Origin: Ktedonobacteria bacterium brp13
Lineage (GTDB): Bacteria; Chloroflexota; Ktedonobacteria; Ktedonobacterales; Ktedonobacteraceae
Reading direction: 5' to 3'
NCBI GenBank assembly: GCA_015099395.1
Contig: AP024096.1
Span: 7,667,485-7,731,484, forward strand
DNA: 64,000 nucleotides
The notes beneath the pieces are model-generated. The model saw only the letters and a list, made by a program, of their open reading frames with translations, did not search any database and was not told where the DNA came from. Positions 38,181 to 47,531 of this stretch are shown here, one piece after another. Each line of letters starts with the position of its first letter. Position 1 is the stretch's first letter. The translations under genes and the position numbers were made by a program.

Positions 38181-38672
38181 CTACTCCATCGTTTCCAGCA
38201 GTTCTGTGAGGCGCTCATAGGAATCGTTGAGGCCTTCTTCCATGCCGCTCTGGAGCGCGCCATCGCGGTCGGTGACCGACTGGAAAACGGATTGAGCGGT
38301 GAGCTTGGTTCTTCCTCCGGCCAATTCTTCCAGGGTGAGCGTTTCGAGAGCCACGTGTCCTGCTTCCGGCAATCCCTCAAACTCAAAGGTGTCGATGATG
38401 CGTTCGGGGGCGCGGACTTCGTGATACACGCCGTGAAAGCCGTATTCGTTGCCGTCGGGATCTTGATTGATAAAGCGCCATTGGCCACCAGATCTCGCGT
38501 CCAGCTTATCAACCAGGGTTGAGAGGCGTCTCGGCCCCCACCATTGCGGGACAAGCCCTGGATCGGTGAAGGCCTTAAACACCAGCTCGCGCGGCGCATC
38601 AAATTCGCGAGTGATGGTCATTTCCTGTTTTCCTGGCTCTGCAGTAACGTTTGTTTTGTTCTTGTCTGCCAT
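38181..38672 (-). CDS. SRPBCC (AHSA1-like) protein
   Basis: The 163-residue START-like protein contains MTITREFDAPRELVFKAFTD, then WWGPRRLSTLVDKLD, GGQWRFINQDPDGNEYGFHG, ERIIDTFEFEG and a final helix. These are the marks of the AHSA1/activator of Hsp90 ATPase-like family common in ArsR operons. It probably binds a hydrophobic ligand. It sits between two DHFR-like genes, with the ArsR regulator leading the operon. The ATG is preceded by GGAAACG. Confidence 0.92.
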   Translation of the reverse strand: MADKNKTNVTAEPGKQEMTITREFDAPRELVFKAFTDPGLVPQWWGPRRLSTLVDKLDARSGGQWRFINQDPDGNEYGFHGVYHEVRAPERIIDTFEFEGLPEAGHVALETLTLEELAGGRTKLTAQSVFQSVTDRDGALQSGMEEGLNDSYERLTELLETME

Positions 38673-38694
38673 TTCTCTTCGTTTCCTTTCAAAC

Positions 38695-39279
38695 TCAACT
38701 GCGCGAGCTGGGCCGGTAATGCACGCGCATCACGCCGGACGTGTATATCTTCGCACTTACCCGCTCCAGGTTGACTCTATGAGTGAACACGCTCTGACCC
38801 TTGCCTATGGCAACGGGATGGACCATCAGGACGTACTCGTCAATCAGGCCGAGGCGCACAAACGTTTGTGCGGTGCGGATGCCACCGGGCACGCCCAGGT
38901 CCTTCCCAGGCTGCTGTTTGATCTTTTTCACCGCTTCAACCAGGTCGTCATCGCTCTTCACCACGAGCAGTTCTGTATTCTCCCACGCAAGCTTTTCTTC
39001 CCTGTTCGAGAGAATGAACGGGCGCAACGTGTTCACTGCCTGCGCGATGGCCCGCTCCTCCTTTGAGGCCGAAGGGTTTTGCGTGACGCTTAGCCAGTAG
39101 GGAATCATCCCTCAAGCCGTCGGGTAGCCAATAAAACCCTGATCGACGCCCTGGAAGAAAGCAACAATGTCATCGTTGAGCTCCTGATCCGGCGCCTGCG
39201 ACATCCAGTCCAGCTCACCATTCGGCCCGCAAAAGAAGCCGTCCAACGTCATCGTCATGTTGAGAACAACTTTTCTCAT
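38695..39279 (-). pseudogene. dihydrofolate reductase family gene with in-frame TGA
   Basis: The start MRKVVLNMTMTLDGFFCGPN follows GGAGG, and the frame runs through ELDWMSQAPDQELNDDIVAF to GYPTA. There a TGA (about 39115) interrupts it before MIPYWLSVTQNPSASKEERA, then QQPGKDLGVPGGIRTAQTFV and VHPVAIGKGQSVF. Both sides are in the same frame and together match the family over their length, with the stop replacing a residue of the YxxM-type loop. It is a point nonsense mutation, so either a fresh pseudogene or a base error. Confidence 0.85.
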
Positions 39280-39306
39280 GGTATCCTCCGTATTTTGTTC
39301 CTATTT

Positions 39307-39651
39307 TCATTTCCTCTCTTGCTCACCCTGCGCGAGCTTCTGTTTCTCAACTTCGAGCACCTTATCTAGCGCCTGAAAATGCTCTTCCCACCGCTGTCTC
39401 GTCTGCTGAACCCATATTTCAAACTGGGACAGCGTGTAAGGATTGAGGCTGTACAGGTGTTTCTGCGCGTGTTTTTCCATCACCACCAGATTCGCCTCAC
39501 GCAAGACCTTGAGGTGTTGCGAGATCGCCTGTGGGCTGACAGAAAAGTGCTCGTAGATGTCAGTCGCAGGGAGCTCGCCGCGGCTGGCAAGGATCTCTAA
39601 AATGGCCCGTCGTGTCGGATCGGACAGCGCAACAAACATATCCATGGACAT
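39307..39651 (-). CDS. ArsR-family transcriptional regulator
   Basis: This is a 114-residue winged-helix repressor: FVALSDPTRRAILEILASRG, ATDIYEHFSVSPQAISQHLK, then VLREANLVVMEKHAQKHLYS. The long C-terminal helix contains WVQQTRQRWEEHFQALDKVL. No cysteine metal site (CxC) is present, so it is not a classical arsenic sensor; it belongs to the SRPBCC-linked subgroup. Three ATGs lie within 12 bp (39651, 39645, 39639) and the start is not fixed. It heads the operon on the minus strand and likely represses it. Confidence 0.9.
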   Translation of the reverse strand: MSMDMFVALSDPTRRAILEILASRGELPATDIYEHFSVSPQAISQHLKVLREANLVVMEKHAQKHLYSLNPYTLSQFEIWVQQTRQRWEEHFQALDKVLEVEKQKLAQGEQERK

Positions 39652-40143
39652 ATCCTAAAGCATTTGCTTAATTAAGTCAATGGTTAAATTACGGTACGTC
39701 AGGACTATCTAAAACTCATGCGCCTACGGAGCTCACAAAAAGTGGAGTTGTTGTGGGAGAAGGATGACTTTCCGTGGCTCTGGTGTCAATCACGGAATGA
39801 AAAGGGCACGAACAAGGTAGGCAAATAAAGAAAAGCTAAATGAAAGCTCAATCTTTGAGCACGCCGCTGTAAGGAGTCTTGTCAGGATACAGACAACCAC
39901 AGTGAACGGATGATACGAGAGCTTTTCCCGCTGGGCATATGCTTCTCCAGATTAAGAGCTTATCCGAAAACCTTAGTAAAGATGAGTTGAGCACAAGTGC
40001 AATGGAGAAAAGCAAGGTAGTTGGCAGTCTTCTTTTTTCAACGAATGAGCAGACGGCGAGAACGGTTGAGTCAAGACTGTGTTCGCTTGATCACCCATCG
40101 TCGCGCACGATATCCCGGAATAGTGATTTTCTCGGCTTTTTTT
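39652..40143. other. intergenic region, no gene seen
   Basis: The stretch holds the promoter side of the ArsR operon. Short plus-strand frames after 39939 run into the inverted repeat at 40144 and lack any family match. Confidence 0.5.
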
Positions 40144-40268
40144 CTAGGATGGCAAGCCTATCTGAACAATCTGAGTCGGACGGCCTTGGCTAGACGCGAG
40201 CCAAGAAGCAGAGTATACTGGCATTAAAATGCATGAGAGAAATGTGAAAAGGAAAGAAGACGTCCTCC

Positions 40269-41036
40269 ATGCCTGAAAAGAGCAAGCGTTTCAGTGATTT
40301 GACCTATGTCGAGATCCGCGAACGAGCCCGACAGGGCTGGCTCGCTGTGATCCCTACCGGTTGTACTGAACAGCAAGGCCCCCACCTCCCGGTCGATTTT
40401 GATACGTGGTTTGCGGAAACGCTAATGGTTGCAGCCGCCGAAAAAGCGGCGCAAGACTATGCAGTTCAGGCCGTTGTGTTACCTGCGATGCCCTTTGGAC
40501 CAACGCCGGAACATCGCAACTTTGGCAGCGGATTTATTGATATCCCCGTCACCTTGCATGATGCACTGGTCGAAGCGACCCTGACATCGTTGGTAACACA
40601 GGGGTTTGGAAGGATGGTCATATGGCGCGGCTGTGGCGGTCATGCCCTGAGCGGAGTCGTTGATCGCTTCAACCAGATGTACCAGGGCAGGGCGCAAGCG
40701 TTCTTACCACCTCACCCCTTTCATGAGATTTGGTGCCGGTTAGCTGATCCTGCGATCCCTGTAGGGCATGCAGATAGTTTTACTACTTCCATTTCCCTGC
40801 ATCTCCGGCCTGAGTCGGTACGACAAAACCAGATCTCAGATCCCCATTCCACAGAGGTTGACTGGAATGATCCCGACCTGGATTTCACTCGTTACACCAC
40901 GACAGGAGTGATCGGAGATCCAACCCATGCCAGCGCGGAACTTGGAAAGAGGTTATGGGAGGCTGTCGTCACAGAGGCAGCACGCACGTTAAAGGTGGTT
41001 GCCTTTGCGGAATCAACCGCTTTGCTCTTTCCTTGA
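40269..41036 (+). CDS. creatininase-family amidohydrolase
   Basis: The 255-residue protein starts SKRFSDLTYVEIRERARQGW. It has metal-binding TEQQGPHLPVDFD (Glu, His and Asp), RGCGGH in place of the usual NGHGGN, and a later IPVGHADSFTTS where the family commonly has GHAxExETS. The Glu-to-Asp shift in that last motif may change activity. Family members hydrolyse creatinine or act on formamides in cofactor pathways (for example MftE or FAPy deformylase). Its last 24 bp overlap the 3' end of the convergent transposase gene. It lies inside the inverted repeats of element X, as a passenger. Confidence 0.88.
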   Translation: MPEKSKRFSDLTYVEIRERARQGWLAVIPTGCTEQQGPHLPVDFDTWFAETLMVAAAEKAAQDYAVQAVVLPAMPFGPTPEHRNFGSGFIDIPVTLHDALVEATLTSLVTQGFGRMVIWRGCGGHALSGVVDRFNQMYQGRAQAFLPPHPFHEIWCRLADPAIPVGHADSFTTSISLHLRPESVRQNQISDPHSTEVDWNDPDLDFTRYTTTGVIGDPTHASAELGKRLWEAVVTEAARTLKVVAFAESTALLFP

Positions 41037-42613
41037 GAGGATCTCCTCCAGAGCAGCGAGATAGGCCATGGGATCCTTGCGAAAACGCAGTTGCTTGCGA
41101 CGGGCCTCTTGCCGAGAGGTGAGGTGCTCACGCATGGTATACCACGCCTCTGGATCGGAGAGGGATAAGGCTCGTGGTAAGAAGCATTGCCGCCGTAGCG
41201 CCAGCGCGGTCAGCACGCGCACGGGTCCTCGGACCACCAGGCCCGCAATCGCGCCCCGTCGTCCTGAAGCGCGCCGCTCCCCGTAGCGCACTGAGCCAAT
41301 GCATTGTTCCAGTTCATTGTCCGTCCGAGGCAAATCCGCCACATCATAACACTGGAACAAGCCCGGCCAATAGCTCCGGGTGACCTTCAAGAAGGTGGAG
41401 ATGGCATCACTGAGTGACCCAAGGGACGTTTGTTGTTCGCGCATCGCCTGCAACACCGCCTGGTAGCGCTTGCGCACAGCCTGGCCGCTTCCCTCTTCGT
41501 GATTGGCCAGCACATGTGTGGCTTGATGGACGAGAGCATACGCTTTTTCCAGCACAGGCCACACCTGCTCCGTCTTCTTCAATCCACGCGCCAGTAGGCG
41601 GTGCAGTTCTCGAAGTGGGGGAGGAAGTCCCCCCTTTTTTCCTCAACCCGCGCAATGGAGTCGGAGATCTGCGTCAGGCGGTCATGCAGTTTGAGGCCAG
41701 AGGCACACAAGGGCGGACGTCCATCATCGGTGAGCGTGCTGCGCACCGCCAAGCAATAGCCATAGATAGCCTGGGACTGCGCATCCGCCTGCTCTTCCAG
41801 CCTCCGCTCAATAGGGCGGACTCCACGCACCTGTTGCTTGAGTTGGGTCTTGGCATGGCGATCTGCATCAAAGATTGGTTTCGCGGCTTCACGTAGATAA
41901 TGAAACTGACAGAGTTGATGGGGGACACCGGGTAAGCAACTGGCGACAGCCTGACGGATCGTCTTTTGTCCGTCGGAGATCACTCCTCGGATCGGCACGG
42001 GCACCGCTTCTTTAACCTCACGCAGTAAAGCGGAGAGGTCTCTTTGTGTACTGCTGAGCAGCGAGCGCGCCAAGAGCACCTCTCCTGACAAACAGTCACG
42101 AACGACCCAGAGAACTTCATGCCCTACATCCGGCTGCAACCCATCGATGGCCAGGATCACCTGACCTTGTTGTTTGAGCCGTTCCTGCAGACGTTTCTCA
42201 TCTGCCAGATGCAGCGCCACCAATTCTTCGTAGCGTTCCAGCAGATTCGTGACAGTACGCTGAGCGATGCCTACTCCGCGTAGCACCAGACACTGATGGA
42301 TTTCGGGGATACTGCGGTGCTCCCCGTAGCGCAGCTGACCGATCACTGTGATGATATCTAACCCGAACTCGCCATGTGGCAACGCCCAGGCCCCTTCTTC
42401 TTCTGCGCGATAGGGCAGATGATACAACGCACACTCCCGGTTGTGGCAGCGCCGCACGACCAGGGTAAGGCGGACTAATCCTCGAAACGTCATCAGCGTG
42501 CGTTGGGCATGCTACGCCATCCAAAGCCGTTGTCCGCAGCTCACACAGTGCTCTCGTAGTGGGGTCAGTCGGACCTCTCGCTGTGCCGGGGGACGTGGAT
42601 CTCGTCTGGCCAT
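41013..42613 (-). pseudogene. transposase X (DDE/MULE-like, split by -1 shift, nonsense codon)
   Basis: The gene starts MARRDPRPPAQREVRLTPLR with a zinc-ribbon (HCVSCGQRL). A TAG at about 42514 then interrupts it, before MTFRGLVRLTLVVRRCHNRE. The DDE region includes VILAIDGLQPDVGHEVLWVV, GVISDGQKTIRQAVASCLPG and VPHQLCQFHYLREA. At VEEKRGD the frame must slip -1 on six A (41635-41640), after which it reads EEKKGGLPPPLRELHRLLAR, then RKRYQAVLQAM and YYDVADLPRTDNELEQ-type residues. The same shift exists in copy Y, so the slip looks programmed. The TAG makes this copy defective unless translation begins at 42493. Confidence 0.82.
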
Positions 42614-42691
42614 CTCCTTGCTCCTCCATTCACATTCGCCGTTTTCTTTCCCCAGTATCCTCCCCCTGTCCAGATAGGCTTGCCATCCTAG

Positions 42692-44389
42692 TTTTTTGCT
42701 GAGTGGCAAACGTCAGGTGAGCAGCTGAGCTTCCAGCGCTGCCAGATACTGCGCAGGATCTTTGCGAAAACGGAACTGCTGTCGGCGACATTCTTCTCGC
42801 TGCTGTAACTGCGCACGCAACTCGCGCCAGCGGCGATAATCCCGAGGCTGGAGGTCCTCAGCCGAGAAAGGCCGCTGCTTGCTGGTCACCGCAGCCACGA
42901 CACGCACTGAGCCACGGACGACCACCCCAGGAATAGCTCCCCGCCGGCCCGTAGCCCGTCGTTCATGGATGCGTGCCACCCCGAAGCACTCTTCGAGCGC
43001 ATTGTTGGTGCACGGCAAGCCCGCGACGTCGTAGCACTGAAACAAACCAGGCGCGAAGTTCTTGGTGATGTGACAAAAATGCGCGATGGTCTCCCCAAGC
43101 GGTCCTAGAGCGGCTTGCTGCCTCTGCATCTGCGCAACATATGCCAGGTAGCGTTTCCGCACCTGTGTCCCGGTATGTTGCTCTTGGTTGTCCAGGATCT
43201 GAGCCGCCTGACGCACCAACTGGGAAGCTTGCTGCACTGGTGGCCACAGAGGCGCGGTCGCCCGGAGTCCTTTGGTCACGAGTTGCTCTAACTGCTTTAA
43301 CGCCGGGGGGAATCTTTTTTTTCCTGGACGCGTCCGATGGAGTCACTGATCTGGCTCACGCGCTCATACAAGCGCAGACCCGGCGCGTCCAGAGGCGAGC
43401 GTCCATCATCGGTTAACGACGCACGCACGGTCAGACAATAGCCCCGGATCGCCTCGTTTTCCGGCGTGGGATGCTCTTCCAACGCACGTTCGATGGGGCG
43501 CACGCCACGCAGTTGCTTCTTTAACGCGGTTTTGGCATTCCGATCGGCCTCGTAGAGGGGTTTCGTGGCATCTTTGAGATAGTGAAATTGACAGCGTTGA
43601 TGCGGCACGTCGGGGAAGACAAAAGCGACCGCGCTGCCGATCGTCTCTTCGCCATCCGAGATCACGCCGGTGACCGGCACCTTCCATGGCTCCAATACCT
43701 GTTTGACTTCGGTCAGCAAGGCCGTCAGATCGCCCTGTGTACTGCTGAGTAACGGGCGCGCCAGCAGGATTTCTTCAGAGAGGCAGTCGCGCACGACCCA
43801 CAACACCTCGTGGCCCACATCCGGTTGCAAGCCATCGAGAGCCAGCATCACGTGGCCTTGCTGCTGCCGCCGGGCCTTGATGCGTTCCTGATCGGCGATG
43901 CGCAAGGCCACCAGTTCCTCATAGCGATGCATCAAATGGGTCACGCTGCGCAGAGCGATGGTGACGCCTCGTGCCTGCAGGGCCTGATGCATTTCCGGGA
44001 CACTGCGATGCTCCCGGAAGCGCCACTGGCCAATCAAGGCAATGATGTCCAGGCCAAACTCGCCATGCGGTAACGCCCAGCGCCCTTCTTCTTCAGGACG
44101 CTGGCGTTTATGGTAGTTGGGGCAGTCCGACTGGATGCATTGACGGATAACGAGGGTGAATCTCCATTGGCCAGATAAGGTGGCCACGCTGCGATGGCCG
44201 TGATTGGACACCGACAGGGGTTGACCGCACTGTTCACAGTGCTCTTTCAACGGGATGAGGGTTCTCTTGTGCGTCGCTTCGGGGCGCGGAGTTCGTCGAG
44301 CCATGCTCTTTCTCCTCCTGGGTTTTTCACACGCTTTCTCCTTCTAGATTACACCTCCCTTCAACCCCAGTTTGCCATTCAGCAAAAAA
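42692..44389 (-). mobile_element. insertion sequence Y, same family as X
   Basis: The ends ttttttgctgagtggcaaac (42692-42711) and gtttgccattcagcaaaaaa (44370-44389) are inverted repeats differing from those of X. It carries one transposase gene and no passenger. It begins at the base after X ends. Its right end cuts an IS630 relic. Confidence 0.82.
42713..44304 (-). CDS. transposase Y (DDE/MULE-like, -1 frameshift)
   Basis: The first frame (43297-44304) runs from MARRTPRPEATHKRTLIPLK and a CEQCGQPL zinc-ribbon through HVMLALDGLQPDVGHEVLWV and GVISDGEETIGSAVAFVFPD to VPHQRCQFHYLKDATKPL. At QEKKD a run of eight A (43315-43322 as T) allows a -1 slip into KKRFPPALKQLEQLVTKGLR, then CYDVAGLPCTNNALEECFGV and the basic C-terminus. 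The fused product would be about 530 residues. The zinc-ribbon and DDE residues are intact, so this copy may be active. Frameshifting on oligo-A is well known in other IS families (for example IS1 and IS3). Confidence 0.85.
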
Positions 44390-44394
44390 ATGAG

Positions 44395-45094
44395 TTGAAA
44401 CCCTGGCAACACGAATCTTGGTGTATTCCAGAAGTAAGTGCTGAGTTTGTGGCAGCGATGGAAGATGTGCTGGATCTCTATGAAGAAGAGTATGATCCTC
44501 GCTATCCAACGGTTTGCTTTGATGAGAAGCTGGTCACCCTGCACGCCGATGTCCGTCCTCCGCAGCCCCCTGAACCTGGGCAGCCCTAACGAATTGATTA
44601 TGAATACGAGCGGTTGGGCACAGCCAACCTGTTCTTTATGGTCGAGCTTTTGGCCGGGTGGCGTCATGTCGAGATGACGGAGCGGCGTACCAAGCTCGAT
44701 TATGCCGAACGGATTCGCTGGTTGGTCGATCATGTCTATCCAGAGGCAGAGTATATTCGCATTGTGTAGGACAATCTTAATACCCATACGACTGTTGCCC
44801 TCGATGAAGCTTTTCCCCCCGTAGAAGCTCGGCATATCCTGCGGCGGGTCGAGTTTCATTCCACTCCAAAGCATGGGAGTTGGCTGAATATGGCCGAAAT
44901 CGAGATCAGCATTTTCCAGCGTGGCTGCTTGTCGCGGCGCGTGGATTGCTTGGGAACGTTGCGTCGGCGCATCAACACGCTGGAACTCAAGCGCAATGCG
45001 CAACACGCCACCATTTCCTGGCGTTTTACTTCCCATGATGCTCGTGAGAAACTACATGATCTCTATCCTGATATCAAAAATAACCTGAATTGAC
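44395..45094 (+). pseudogene. IS630-family transposase relic
   Basis: Only the catalytic half remains: CIPEVSAEFVAAMEDVLDLY, YPTVCFDEKLVTLHADVRPP (first Asp), a stop at 44589, then ANLFFMVELLAGWRHVEMTE. A TAG replaces Gln before DNLNTH (second Asp), and HSTPKHGSWLNMAEIEIS carries the Glu. At least two nonsense or frame changes are present. The N-terminal half is absent, removed where element Y inserted. Confidence 0.88.
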
Positions 45095-46076
45095 TGTCAG
45101 ATGCCACTCGCGTAAAAGCTGTTGTTCCTGTTCAGATGTGAGACCAGCGCGCAATACGTAGTCTGTTGAGCGTGTCGTGTCCCAAACGAAAGTGTCCCGG
45201 ATCGTCTCAGCCAGCGAACGAAAGCGCAGACCTGCAGTAATCGCCTTACGACAATCAACCCGTGAAAAGCCAACCATCTCGCTGGGTACCCAGAGTGGCA
45301 ATTGAAGATAGGGCATGACCTCGTGTTTCAGAAGAAACTGTTCGTCTACCCACTCAAACTGTGTCTCGCGATCGCTCATCTCGCGACACCGTTCTAAAAA
45401 CTGGCGTATTGTTAAGGGACCATCAGGTCCTTTCGCGTTATAGACGCCAATCTGGCGTGTTTCGACCATTGCAATACTCCACGCCGCAAGGTCACGCACA
45501 TCAATGAACTGAACAGGCTGTTCTGGATCACCGGGTGCGAGAACCTGCCCACCTTGGGCGATACGATGCGGCCAGTAGGTAAAGCGATCAGTGGGATCAT
45601 GCGGTCCCACAATGAGGCCGGGACGAATAACCAACACGCGGTTGGGCAGTGCTTGCTCCGCGTAATGTTCACAGAGCGCTTTGCGCGCACCATAGGTTTC
45701 CGGCGTCGTGTCCTCACTGGTGGGATCTTCCAGTTTGCAGACAGGTGAGCGTTCATCAATAGGCGCGACGGTATAGTCGGAGTAGACCGAAGTGGTAGAG
45801 ATAAAGGTATAGTGCTGAGTACTCTCAGCAAGCAGACTGGCGCTTTCGCGTACCTGAAGCGGGTTTTCCATTGGAATCGATCACTGCATCCCAGGTGCGT
45901 CCATGGAGCACCTGGAGGTCGCACTTGCGGTCGCCATGGAGTTGTTCCACGTGCGGAAACAGTTCAGGATGCGTCTGTCCACGATTAAAGAGTGTCACTG
46001 TATGTTGGTGCTCTAACGCTGCCTGAACAAGATGGCGGCGCAGAAAGCCAGTCCCCCCAAAAAGAAGAAGCCTCAT
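45074..46076 (-). pseudogene. NAD-dependent epimerase/dehydratase, frameshifted
   Basis: The first frame starts MRLLLFGGTGFLRRHLVQAA (the Rossmann GGTGFxG motif with R for G) and reaches TWDAVIDS. The frame then changes near 45870 to PLQVRESASLLAESTQHYTF, ISTTSVYSDY, TYGARKALCE (the YxxxK active site) and VLVIRPGLIVGPHDPTDRF. The rest is a normal short-chain reductase-like tail. One or two bases are wrong at the join; otherwise it is full length. The substrate is unknown. The 3' end overlaps the IS630 relic by about 20 bp. Confidence 0.82.
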
Positions 46077-46079
46077 GTT

Positions 46080-46673
46080 TTTTCTCTTTCTCTAAAGTAC
46101 TCTGTACAAATGATACACGAGTCTCTCTCTGAGTGAAAAGAGGAAATATATGCTGATAACAGATGTTTGCAAGGGGACAATGCTATCAGCATATGCTCTG
46201 AGGCATACATGACTCAGCAATGCAGAAAAGTCGGCTATGAGTGGGGATTTCGGAAGGGAAAAGGTTTGGGTTCCGTGAACGCTTCATCCTTGTCAATATC
46301 AAAATGGGCTGACTACTAGTATATATGAGCCATCAATTTGGCTCGACACGAGACGACCTCGAATTATTGAGAGGATACCTGAACTGTTCAGAAAAGTATA
46401 AGATACATGCATTATGTGTATACAAATGAATAAGAGAGAAAGCTATAAAATGTCATTATCAACCATTATAGTGCCAATTATAAGGGCTGATAGAGAAGAG
46501 TCGCGCAATTTAACTACTTACGACCTCTCCACAAGTCACACAAAAACGAGCGCGAGGAGTACGTAGTGGTTTCCCACATACGGTTATTCTACTGTTACTG
46601 TAATCTCATCAGTTCGTCACTAGAATAGTACATAGGAGCTTCTATATTCTACCAGAAAGAAGGATATATAGTT
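46080..46673. other. AT-rich intergenic region
   Basis: Almost 600 bp without a gene. An 11-bp inverted repeat (atatgctgata at 46148, complement at 46184) is the only structure noted. The last 60 bp serve as the 5' region of the next gene. Confidence 0.5.
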
Positions 46674-47252
46674 ATGTGGCTGGACATACCATGCAATTAC
46701 AAACTTAACTCTGGTCTCCCATTAACCAAAAGAAGATATGGGCGTCTCCAACTTCTAGATGATGGAACCCTACGTTTAATGAAGGGATATGCATCTTCTA
46801 GGTTAGGCTGGCAAATCCCCTATACAGACGTCATAAAAGTTGACGTGGAGGGTAGGGGTAGGATAACCTCTAAAATTGTTATTTACACCAAGCAAGAAAA
46901 TTATCAGGTAGATATGGCCGATAAACAGAAAGCAACGATATTACTGGGCATCTTCTCCAATCTGATCGATACTGAACAAAAGAGATGGTATCACGACTCA
47001 ACACAACTCACTCACGTTGAGACATATAACTATCGGTTACTGTTGCAAAAAGATGTTGAAGCTGCTGCGCACTATGGATGGGTTCCTCAAACTTCGGCTG
47101 CAATAGGAGGTCAGACAAGGATAGCTGGAAGTGTACGTGTAGGTGGATTGGGCCTATTAGCTACAAATAAAGATCTAGACCAAATCATCATCACCTTTGG
47201 GCGTACTCCCGAGTGGCTATCTCAAAACAAAGAAAAAGTAGATGCTTTTTAA
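46674..47252 (+). CDS. hypothetical protein, 192 aa, PH-like
   Basis: The start MWLDIPCNYKLNSGLPLTKR follows AAGAAGGA by about 10 nt. The middle has the rhythm of a bacterial pleckstrin-like or GRAM-like sheet (GRLQLLDDGTLRLMKGYASS, IPYTDVIKVDVEGRGRITSK, IVIYTKQENYQVDM). It closes with a helix-rich tail. No catalytic motif, signal peptide or membrane segment is visible. It is AT-rich like the 192-aa protein at the window start but not similar in sequence. The assignment as PH-like is only a structural guess. Confidence 0.65.
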   Translation: MWLDIPCNYKLNSGLPLTKRRYGRLQLLDDGTLRLMKGYASSRLGWQIPYTDVIKVDVEGRGRITSKIVIYTKQENYQVDMADKQKATILLGIFSNLIDTEQKRWYHDSTQLTHVETYNYRLLLQKDVEAAAHYGWVPQTSAAIGGQTRIAGSVRVGGLGLLATNKDLDQIIITFGRTPEWLSQNKEKVDAF

Positions 47253-47531
47253 CTAAAAGCAGTGTTTTTTTAATTTGCAAATGTAGCTGATTCCAAACAC
47301 GGGACAATTGCGTTTTAACTGATCAAGGTTTTCTAATTAGTTGGCATTCCTTTTTCTATCTCACTTTTTAATCTCTATTCCATCATCCCCTTTGTCTAGC
47401 AGTTTGTCGGAGAGAGCAAAAGAAGCAAGCCAGCTTCATAGACGGGATGAGTAGGTGGGACGGAACATGGTGGTAAGCCAAACAAGATCGGAAAGAGCGA
47501 TCTCACGAAGAAAAAAGCTCCAGTGTGAGTC

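Larger units (their letters stand above)
40144..42691 (-). mobile_element. insertion sequence X, with enclosed creatininase-like gene
   Basis: The 21-bp inverted repeat ctaggatggcaagcctatct (then g) occurs at 40144-40164, and its exact complement lies at 42671-42691. Inside are a transposase gene on the minus strand and a creatininase-like gene on the plus strand. The right end abuts the left end of element Y. No target duplication was seen. Confidence 0.75.
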
